From the NCBI GenBank assembly GCA_937967645.1, contig CALBTT010000003.1:1-20546 (forward strand): DNA of 20,546 nt, in the 5' to 3' direction. Of the stretch, positions 1-6,299 are shown in pieces; position 1 is the first letter of the stretch, and every line of letters starts with the position of its first letter. Below the pieces are notes generated by a model. It saw only the letters and a program-made list of their open reading frames with translations, was not told the origin of the DNA and made no database searches. The position numbers and the translations under genes are program-made. The stretch comes from an uncultured Zoogloea sp. (GTDB lineage: Bacteria > Pseudomonadota > Gammaproteobacteria > Burkholderiales > Rhodocyclaceae).

Positions 1-77
1 TTTTTTTTTTTAAGGCAGAAGACGGGAGACGAGTTGGTGATTCGTGACGGGAGTTCCGACGTTTGCTCTGCCGATCG
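1..77. other. Illumina P7/index/Read-2 adapter read-through (artefact)
   Basis: Bases 44-77 match the 34-nt Illumina Read-2 adapter with five mismatches, ending in an imperfect GCTCTTCCGATC. Bases 12-35 match the P7 flow-cell sequence with a one-base insertion and a few mismatches. The 8 nt between them (36-43) sit where the index belongs. The poly-T at 1-11 is what the opposite strand shows when a read runs past the end of the adapter into poly-A. The order is exactly that of a library molecule, so this stretch is not genomic. Real sequence starts at about 78. Any open frame entering this stretch has an artificial end. Confidence 0.95.
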
Positions 78-345
78 CCTCAGCGGCCGGCCGGCGGGGC
101 CGTTCGGAAGCGTAGCCCTCGCCCGCGGGGCGACGTGGGCGATCCTGGGACGAGCCTTCCGCAGCAGGTCGGCGCGGGCGCTCGGAGGCGTAGCCTTCAC
201 CCGCAGCGCGGCGCGGACGGTCCTGGGACTGGCCTTCAGCAGCGGGACGGCGGGGGCGATCGGAGGTGTAGCCCTCGCCGGCCGGCCGGCGCGGACGATC
301 CTGGGTGGAGCCCTCGGCGGCAGGGCGCCGGGGACGTTCCTGCTG
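78..345. repeat. 78-bp tandem repeat (two 39-bp half-units) in coding sequence
   Basis: The landmark TAGCC recurs at 113, 191 and 269, exactly 78 bp apart. On the minus strand each period encodes two 13-residue half-units (RPRRPAAEG type and RPRRPAGEGY type). About 3.4 periods are visible before the adapter at 77. Substitutions between units are few and frame is kept, so the array can change length without frameshift. The contig ends inside it, so the true copy number is unknown. Confidence 0.85.
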
Positions 346-678
346 GGAGGACGAGCGCTCGCGCCAGCCGTCCTGGCGGTTGTCGTCACGGCGATTGTCC
401 TCACGGCGGTTGTCGTCACGCCGGAAGTCATCCCGGCGCGAGTCGTCGCGGCGGGGCCCATCGCCGCGCGGCTCCCGCGGCATGCTGGAGCGCTCCTGGC
501 GGGGATCGGCCTGGGCCTGATCGGGGTGGGAGGCCTTGCCGCGGTTGCGTCCGGAGGCGGCCTTGCGGCGGTCGGGCACGGCAGCTTCGGCGGCAGGCGC
601 CGCATCCGCGCGGGGCTTGATCTTGAGGGTGCCCTCACGGGTAGGCAGGGGCGGGCGGCGGCGGGGCGTATCGGTCAT
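78..678 (-). CDS. Arg/Pro-rich tandem-repeat protein, 3' end missing (partial)
   Basis: The frame opens at the ATG at 676-678, 10 nt after the pseudouridine synthase stop, and runs off the real sequence at 78. About 200 residues are present and the C-terminus is unknown. The N-terminal part is basic and contains PTREGTLKIKPR. It is followed by a run of RRDD-x pentads (RRDDS, RRDDF, RRDDN) and then by 13-residue units of the type ERPRRPAAEGSTQ alternating with DRPRRPAGEGYTS. I see no folded domain, signal peptide or membrane segment, and the composition suggests an intrinsically disordered, RNA-binding-like segment. Its place directly after an rRNA pseudouridine synthase suggests a link to RNA or ribosome metabolism. 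Low-complexity basic extensions occur on some betaproteobacterial pseudouridine synthases and RNA helicases, so this could be the N-terminal extension of such an enzyme whose catalytic part lies off the contig. Function is not assigned. Residues encoded below position 78 come from adapter. Confidence 0.6.
373..456. repeat. 15-bp tandem repeat encoding RRDD-x pentads
   Basis: On the minus strand this segment encodes five or six consecutive Arg-Arg-Asp-Asp-x pentads (RRDDS, RRDDF, RRDDN, RREDN, RRDDN). It is a degenerate 15-bp tandem repeat in the same gene as the 78-bp array and upstream of it in the reading direction. It is charge-patterned low-complexity sequence. Confidence 0.75.
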
Positions 679-688
679 GTCGGCCCTT

Positions 689-1447
689 TCAGGCGGCGGG
701 ATGCAGTTGTTGGAGGTCCGCCTCTTCGAGGTAGACCCATTCGCCCTCGGCCACGCCGGCCAGGGGGCCTTCGCCCAGCGTCAGTCCGCCGAAGCCGCTG
801 CGGTGCAGCGCGGCCACGTGGTTGCCGGCGGCGGCGATCATGCGCTTGACCACGTGGTACTTGCCCAGGTCGATGGACAGTTCGAGGCTGCGCGGCGCCA
901 GCAGGCGCGCCGTCAGGGCGCGCACCGGCTGGGCCTCGTCGATCAGGTCGACGCCGTCCAGCAGGCGCTGCAGCAGGGCGTCGCTGCCGTCCTCGGCCAG
1001 TTCGGCCCGGTAGGTCTTGGGCACATGCTTCTTGGGCGACGAGAGGTTGTGGATGAAGGCACCGTCGTCGGAGAAGAGCAGCAGGCCGGTGGTGTCCACG
1101 TCCAGGCGGCCGACGCTCTGCACATTGCGCACCACCAGGGGGTGGGGCAGCAGGGAATACACGCTGCGGTGGTGCTTGGGCTCGTGGGAGCACTCAAAGC
1201 CGGCCGGCTTGTGGAGGGCGACGTAGGTCTTTTCCCGGTAGGTCCAGGTCTCCCCTTCGATCTCGAGGACGAGGCCGGCGGTGGCGATCTCGGCGCCGGG
1301 GTTGTCGACCACTTCACCGTCGATGCGGACTTCACCGAGTTCGACCAGCTGGCGGCACTGGCGCCGGCTGCCGAAGCCCTGGTTCTGGAGGATGCGTTCG
1401 AGTTTCACGGAATGCGGGTTCAGGCGATGGCTGGAATAACCCGACAT
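689..1447 (-). CDS. RsuA-family rRNA pseudouridine synthase
   Basis: The 252-residue protein has an N-terminal S4-type RNA-binding segment at about 14-60 (KLERILQNQGFGSRRQCRQL). The pseudouridine synthase domain carries the catalytic motif GRLDVDTTGLLLF, with nucleophile Asp116. LHKPAGFECS near 79-87 and GKYHVVKRMIAAAGNHV near the C-terminus are also family-typical. The closest known relative I recognise is RsuA, which makes pseudouridine 516 in 16S rRNA. RluB/E/F-type 23S enzymes share the fold, so the target base is inferred. It is slightly longer than E. coli RsuA (231 aa). The ATG at 1445-1447 is preceded by GAAGGG at good spacing. The gene starts 40 nt after the mutL stop and ends 10 nt before the Arg-rich gene, which suggests one transcript. 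Confidence 0.88.
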   Translation of the reverse strand: MSGYSSHRLNPHSVKLERILQNQGFGSRRQCRQLVELGEVRIDGEVVDNPGAEIATAGLVLEIEGETWTYREKTYVALHKPAGFECSHEPKHHRSVYSLLPHPLVVRNVQSVGRLDVDTTGLLLFSDDGAFIHNLSSPKKHVPKTYRAELAEDGSDALLQRLLDGVDLIDEAQPVRALTARLLAPRSLELSIDLGKYHVVKRMIAAAGNHVAALHRSGFGGLTLGEGPLAGVAEGEWVYLEEADLQQLHPAA

Positions 1448-1487
1448 TGTCGCCCTTCACAGGGGCCCGGGCAACTCCGCGCGGGGT

Positions 1488-3380
1488 TCAGCGCCCGCGC
1501 AGGAAGAGCTTGTCCAGGTCGGCCATGCTCAGGGCGGTCCAGGTGGGACGGCCGTGGTTGCACTGGTCGGCCCGCTCGGTGGCTTCCATCTCGCGGAGCA
1601 GGGCGTTCATCTCCGGCACGGTCAGGCTGCGGTTGGCACGTACGGCGCCATGGCAGGCCATGGTGGCGAGCAGTTCGTTGCGGCGGGCGGTGATGACCTC
1701 AGTGGCGGGGTAGTCACGCAGCTCGGAAAGCAGGGCGCGTACGAGCTCGGCCACCGGGGCCGAGGCCAGCAGTGCCGGCACGCTGCGCACGGCCAGTTCC
1801 TGGGGGCCTGCCGGGCCGATCTCGAAGCCCATCCGTTCGAGCAGTTCGGCGTGCTCCTCGGCGCTGGCCATGTCCTTGCTGCCGACGCCGAACACCGCAG
1901 GGATGAGCAGGCGCTGGACCCCGGGGCTGCCGTCGAGCAGGGTCTTGAGGCGTTCGTAGAGGATGCGCTCGTGGGCGGCATGCATGTCCACCAGGATCAA
2001 GCCGCCTTCGTTCTGGGCCAGGATGTAGACCCCGTGGAGCTGGGCCAGCGCGTAGCCGAGGGGCGGCGCCAGGTCGCCGGTGGGCAAGGCGGGTGCCGGC
2101 AGGGACGACGGGGTGGGGGAGGCGCCGCGGGGCGGGAAAGAGGTGGCGGAAAACCCAGGGGTGGCGGAAAACCCGGAGGTAGCCCCGGTGGTGGCGGAGC
2201 CACCCGCCGCGGGGGCCGGCTCGGGGCGGGCGCTGGCGGCAAATTCGTAGTAGGCCCGCGAGGCCGGCTCCATGGCCAGGCGGGTCTGGTAGGGCTGCGG
2301 GGCGTGGGGGTAGCCGCTGCCCGCGGGGGTGGCGGCGGGGGCGGCCGAGGGAGGCGCGCCACTGTCTTCGGTCTGCCCGCTGCCCGCCGCGGCGCCGGCC
2401 CCGGCGCCCGAGGCGGCGAGGGTCCGGTTGAGGGCGTGGTAGATGAATTGGTGCACCGCCCGTGAGTCGCGGAAGCGCACTTCGATCTTGGCCGGATGCA
2501 CGTTCACGTCCACGCCGAAGGGGTCGAGCTCGAGGAACAGCACGTAGGCCGGGTGGCGGCTGCCGTGCAGGATGTCGGCGTAGGCCTCGCGGATGGCGTG
2601 GGTGACCAGTTTGTCGCGCACGAAGCGGCCATTCACGTAGAAGAACTGGGCATCCCGGCTGCTGCGCGAATAGGCCGGCAGGGAGGCGAAGCCATGCACG
2701 CGGAGCAGGCCGGATTCCGCCTCCACCGAGCGGGCGGCGGCCAGGAAGTCGTCGCCCAGCAGGGCGCGTACGCGGGCCTCGCGGGTGCCGGCGGGCAGCC
2801 GCTGGCTGACCCGGCCGTTGTGGCTGAGCTGCAGGGCCACGTCCGGGCGGGCCAGGGCGACGCGGCGGAAGACGTCGTCGCAGTGGGCGAACTCGGTGCC
2901 CTCGCTCTTCAGGAACTTGCGCCGGGCGGGGGTGTTGAAATACAGGTCGGCCACGTCGATCACGGTGCCGTGGTTGAGGGCGGCGGGGGCAAGCTCCCGC
3001 GGGTCGGCGTCGATGCGCCAGGCGTGGGGCGCGCCGTCGGCCCGGCTGGTGATGCTCATCCGCGACACGGCGGCGATGGCGGCCAGGGCTTCGCCACGGA
3101 AGCCCATGGTGCCGACCCGCTCGAGGTCGTCGAGGCTGGCGATCTTGCTGGTGGCGTGGCGCTCCAGGGCCAGGGGCAGCTCGTCCTTGGGGATGCCGCA
3201 ACCGTCGTCGGCGACCCGGATGCGTCGCACGCCGCCTTGTTCGAGCTGTACGTCCACCACCGTGGAGCCCGCATCCATGGCGTTCTCGAGGACTTCCTTG
3301 AGCACCGAGGCCGGGCGTTCGACCACCTCGCCGGCGGCGATCTGGTTGATCAGGTGGTCGGGCAGAAGATGGATGGGCAT
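1488..3380 (-). CDS. mutL: DNA mismatch repair protein MutL (endonuclease-motif type)
   Basis: This 630-residue protein is a full-length MutL (E. coli 615 aa). It couples MutS mismatch recognition to strand removal. The GHKL ATPase motifs are intact: NQIAAGEVVERP at 12-23, ENAMDAG at 32-38, DDGCGIP at 58-64 and GFRGEAL at 93-99. A Pro/Ala/Gly-rich linker with a short GFSAT duplication joins the N-terminal ATPase to the C-terminal dimerisation domain. The C-terminal domain holds DMHAAHERILYE at 465-476, which fits the metal-binding endonuclease motif DQHA-x2-E-x4-E except for Met in place of Gln. ACHGAVRA and CNHGRPT, the accompanying motifs, lie near the end. E. coli MutL lacks this endonuclease, so this is probably a nicking MutL working without Dam/MutH. 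The start matches the conserved N-terminus. It lies 52 nt after the histidine kinase stop. Confidence 0.97.
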   Translation of the reverse strand: MPIHLLPDHLINQIAAGEVVERPASVLKEVLENAMDAGSTVVDVQLEQGGVRRIRVADDGCGIPKDELPLALERHATSKIASLDDLERVGTMGFRGEALAAIAAVSRMSITSRADGAPHAWRIDADPRELAPAALNHGTVIDVADLYFNTPARRKFLKSEGTEFAHCDDVFRRVALARPDVALQLSHNGRVSQRLPAGTREARVRALLGDDFLAAARSVEAESGLLRVHGFASLPAYSRSSRDAQFFYVNGRFVRDKLVTHAIREAYADILHGSRHPAYVLFLELDPFGVDVNVHPAKIEVRFRDSRAVHQFIYHALNRTLAASGAGAGAAAGSGQTEDSGAPPSAAPAATPAGSGYPHAPQPYQTRLAMEPASRAYYEFAASARPEPAPAAGGSATTGATSGFSATPGFSATSFPPRGASPTPSSLPAPALPTGDLAPPLGYALAQLHGVYILAQNEGGLILVDMHAAHERILYERLKTLLDGSPGVQRLLIPAVFGVGSKDMASAEEHAELLERMGFEIGPAGPQELAVRSVPALLASAPVAELVRALLSELRDYPATEVITARRNELLATMACHGAVRANRSLTVPEMNALLREMEATERADQCNHGRPTWTALSMADLDKLFLRGR

Positions 3381-3432
3381 GGTGGAGTCCGGGTGGGCAG
3401 GGCGCGGATTGTACTGCCCGGCAGGGCCGGCT

Positions 3433-5274
3433 TCAGCTTTTGCCGGACAGCCAGTGCAGGATCACGGCGTAGAACTGCTCGGGCTCGAAAGGTTTGGACA
3501 GGAAGTCGTTCATGCCGGCGTCCTGGCAGCGCATGCGGTCTTCGGCGAAGGCGTTGGCCGTCAGGGCCACGATGGGGACCTGCTGCCCTTCCGGCAGGGC
3601 GCGGATTGCCCGGGTGGCGGCGAGGCCGTCCATGCGCGGCATCTGCATGTCCATCAGGATCAGGTCGAAGTGCTGGTTCCGGACCCGCTCAAGGGCGGCC
3701 ACACCGTCCTCGGCAAGCGCTACGGCCAGCCCCGCATCTTCGATGACCAGCTTGCCGATCTCCCGGTTAACCGGCTCGTCCTCGACCAGCAGGATGGTGC
3801 GTCCGGCGTGCTTGCGTTGCAGCTCCAGGAGCGCCTGCCCGGGGCGCGGCGGTGTGCCGTGACCCAGGGGCTGCTCCGACTTGGTCAGCCGCACGCTCAG
3901 CCAGAAGGTGCTGCCCACGCCCGGCTGGCTGTCGGCCCCGGCGTCGCCGCCCATGAGCTGGGCCAGCTTGCGGGACAGGGCCAGGCCGAGCCCGGTGCCG
4001 CCGTATTTGCGGGAGATGCTGTTGTCCGCCTGCTCGAAGGCGCTGAACAGGCGGGCCAGGGCTGCCGGGGCGATGCCGATGCCGGTGTCCTTCACCTCGA
4101 AGCGCAGCAGGGCATCACGGTCGGATTCCTCGATCAGCCGGGCGTTGATGTGCACCTTGCCCCTGTCGGTGAACTTGATGCCATTGACCGCGAAATTCAG
4201 CAGGGCCTGGCGGATCCGCGTGGGGTCGCCGAGCAGGTTGTCCGGCATCGGATCGCAGGCGGTGGTCAGGCCGAGACCCTTGTCGTGGGCCCGGTCGTGG
4301 ATCATCGAGGCCACGTCGGCGAGCAGGGCCTCCGGGCGTACGGGGGCGGTGTCGATGAAGAACTTGCCGGCCTCGATCTTGGACAGGTCGAGGATGGCGT
4401 TGATGACGCCGAGCAGGTGCTTGCCGGCCATCTCGAGCTTGTTGAGGCGGTCGAGCTGCTCGGGGGGCAGGCCGGCCTGGCGGATCAGGTGGGTCAGGCC
4501 GGCGATGGCACCGAGCGGCGTCCGGATCTCGTGGGACATGTTGGCCAGGAAGACACTCTTGGCGATGCTGGCGGCTTCGGCGGCCTCCTTGGCGGCGCCG
4601 AGTTCGGCGGTGCGCTGCTCGACCAGACTCTCCAGGCGGGCCCGGTGGCGGGCCAGCTCGTCCTGCACCTGCTTGCTTTCCGTGATGTCCCTGGAAATGC
4701 CGAAGGTACCGAGCACCGATCCGTCCTCGTCGAGGAGGGGGCCCTTGGTGGCCAGGAAGGTCCGGGTGCCGAAGCTGGTATCGATGGTCTCCTCGTGGGT
4801 GCTGGTGATCTTGCCCGCGACGATCCGTTCGTTGATGGCAAGGAGCATCTCGGCCTGCTCCGTCGGAAAGAGGGCCCGGTCATCCTTGCCGACGACCTCG
4901 CCGGGAGGCTTGCCGATGAAGCGGCTGGCGGCCCGGTTGAGGACGAGGTAACGGCCCTGCCTGTCCTTGGCGAAGATCGCGTCGTCGGACGCGTTGGTGA
5001 CGGTCTCGAGGAGGTTCAGCGCCTCGAGGCGCTCGTTGATCGCCCGGGTATAGCGCGCCCAGGCCCGGCGCTGCATGCCGTACAACAGCAGTGAGGTGAC
5101 CGCCACGAAGAGCAGACCCTTGAGGGTGCTGAACAGCGCCGTGTCGGACTCGAGCCCCGCCAGGAAGAGCAGCTTGTCCGAAAGGACGATCCAGGCCCCG
5201 GCCGCCAGCGCATACACCAGCACGATCCTGAGGATCGCGCGGTGGGGGGTGGTCAGGCTGCGTGGGAAGGGCAT
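3433..5274 (-). CDS. Membrane-bound hybrid sensor histidine kinase (PAS-HisKA-HATPase-REC)
   Basis: This is a 613-residue inner-membrane sensor. Two hydrophobic segments at about 12-30 and 50-66 bracket a periplasmic loop of only about 20 residues. A PAS domain follows at about 85-205 (VTNASDDAIFAKDRQGRYL and GTFGISRDITE). A coiled coil then leads to the HisKA phosphoacceptor His248 in ANMSHEIRTPLG. The HATPase has an N box (NFAVNGIKF), DTGIGI, an F box (FSAFEQAD) and GGTGLGLALS. A C-terminal receiver at about 494-608 has acidic-pocket residues Glu498/Asp499, phosphoacceptor Asp542 (LMDMQMPRMDG) and a conserved Lys in SKPF. All residues needed for autophosphorylation and internal phosphotransfer are present. 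No separate response regulator or Hpt protein is encoded nearby, so the output partner is elsewhere. The signal is unknown, and the tiny periplasmic loop and PAS domain suggest cytoplasmic or membrane sensing. It lies between the 2H phosphoesterase gene (33 nt) and mutL (52 nt). Confidence 0.95.
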   Translation of the reverse strand: MPFPRSLTTPHRAILRIVLVYALAAGAWIVLSDKLLFLAGLESDTALFSTLKGLLFVAVTSLLLYGMQRRAWARYTRAINERLEALNLLETVTNASDDAIFAKDRQGRYLVLNRAASRFIGKPPGEVVGKDDRALFPTEQAEMLLAINERIVAGKITSTHEETIDTSFGTRTFLATKGPLLDEDGSVLGTFGISRDITESKQVQDELARHRARLESLVEQRTAELGAAKEAAEAASIAKSVFLANMSHEIRTPLGAIAGLTHLIRQAGLPPEQLDRLNKLEMAGKHLLGVINAILDLSKIEAGKFFIDTAPVRPEALLADVASMIHDRAHDKGLGLTTACDPMPDNLLGDPTRIRQALLNFAVNGIKFTDRGKVHINARLIEESDRDALLRFEVKDTGIGIAPAALARLFSAFEQADNSISRKYGGTGLGLALSRKLAQLMGGDAGADSQPGVGSTFWLSVRLTKSEQPLGHGTPPRPGQALLELQRKHAGRTILLVEDEPVNREIGKLVIEDAGLAVALAEDGVAALERVRNQHFDLILMDMQMPRMDGLAATRAIRALPEGQQVPIVALTANAFAEDRMRCQDAGMNDFLSKPFEPEQFYAVILHWLSGKS

Positions 5275-5307
5275 CGAGGGGGTGTCGGGATGAAGGGCTG
5301 CGTCAGG

Positions 5308-6057
5308 CTAGTGGATGGAGCCTTCGGGCGAACGTGCATGGGGATGCGCCGATGTGCCCGATCCAAACTGCAGGGGCCGCAGCTCGTCACGCCACACCAG
5401 AACCCGGCTGGCCAGATCATAGTCGGCCAGGTGCGCCAGCGTGCCGCCGATCTCGGCCGAGGCGTAGCTCATCAGGCTGATCCGGTCGACCGGACACAGC
5501 ACGGGTTGGGCCGCATGCGCATCCAGCCGGGCCTGCACCTGCGAGGTAGGATAACAACCCCGGTAGAGGCCCACCGTGACATGAGGTACGTAGCGGCCGC
5601 CGGTTGGATGTGTCGTGGCCGACAAGGCCTCGCGCAGCACGCCCAGGCCGCCCTCGAGATCCTGGACGGCCAGAAAGGGTGCGGAGGAAAAGCTCGCCAG
5701 CTGCCCGACCTGCAGCATGAAGGGGGAGCAAGGCGCCGCCCGCAGGGCCTTGAGTTGTGCCAGCAGCGCGGCGGGGCCGAAGTCGTCGTCCTGTTGCGGA
5801 TCGTCGGTGGGGAAGCCGCACAGGGCAAGGGTGATGTGGGGCTGGCGGACGTAGTCCGGGAGCAGCAGGTCCCGCAGGTGATCGGCAGCCCGGGCCACCT
5901 GTGCGCGGATGGGCGGAAGGTCGGCGTCGATGGCCCACAGGAGGTAGCGGGGACGTCCCCGGTGCCATTCGGGGAAGTCCCGGCGGACGTTCTCCAGGGT
6001 CTGACCGGCGGCCAGGAATTCGGTACGGGTGAGGTCGGGCAAGGGGTCCGCAGGCAT
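5308..6057 (-). CDS. 2H phosphoesterase / 2'-5' RNA ligase family protein
   Basis: The 249-residue soluble protein has the two HxT signatures that define the 2H superfamily: HITLAL with His74 and HVTVGLY with His159. They are 85 residues apart, as expected for the bilobed fold. Relatives cleave or form 2',5' or 2',3'-cyclic phosphodiester bonds in RNA or nucleotides. The exact substrate cannot be read from sequence. There is no signal peptide or membrane segment. The ATG at 6055-6057 lacks an obvious Shine-Dalgarno sequence. No better in-frame start is visible, so initiation may be weak. It is the first gene of the minus-strand set and divergent from the TonB receptor gene. Confidence 0.85.
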   Translation of the reverse strand: MPADPLPDLTRTEFLAAGQTLENVRRDFPEWHRGRPRYLLWAIDADLPPIRAQVARAADHLRDLLLPDYVRQPHITLALCGFPTDDPQQDDDFGPAALLAQLKALRAAPCSPFMLQVGQLASFSSAPFLAVQDLEGGLGVLREALSATTHPTGGRYVPHVTVGLYRGCYPTSQVQARLDAHAAQPVLCPVDRISLMSYASAEIGGTLAHLADYDLASRVLVWRDELRPLQFGSGTSAHPHARSPEGSIH

Positions 6058-6299
6058 GGGTCAGTCGGGGTGGGCGGAAGATCGCCCATCGTAATTCAAG
6101 CCGCTTGTTCCTGCTCTCCTTATCGCCAGGGTAGTCAGGGGGCGGCCTGCTGCATGAGTGACTGCGGGGTGACCGCGCATGCGGCACCCTGCGGCTGCGA
6201 CATGGTGTTGCAGTGGGCCCGATTCTGGCCTGGATCAAGTTTCCGCGCCGCCTGGTCTTGTTAGAGTCCGCACCCGTTGCCGACTCCCCAGGAAAAATG
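6058..6299. promoter_or_regulatory. Divergent intergenic region (2H gene / TonB receptor gene)
   Basis: About 240 nt must hold the promoters of both divergent units. I see no convincing sigma-70 pair. A TAGAGT at 6262-6267 is a possible -10 for the receptor gene without a good -35. On the minus strand TACGAT, close to the 2H gene start, is a similarly weak candidate. I found no clear Fur box, although an iron-regulated receptor would be expected to have one. Confidence 0.3.

Noticed and set aside
78..345. Possible CRISPR array
   Set aside because: The 78-bp periodic sequence has no unique spacers, keeps reading frame and encodes protein repeats.
34..849. Plus-strand frame starting in the left contig end
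   Set aside because: Its first residues are translated adapter and the rest is antisense to the Arg-rich and pseudouridine synthase genes.
6225..6242. FNR/Anr-type box (GGATCAA) or Fur box upstream of the TonB receptor gene
   Set aside because: Only one half-site fits; the other half does not match either consensus.
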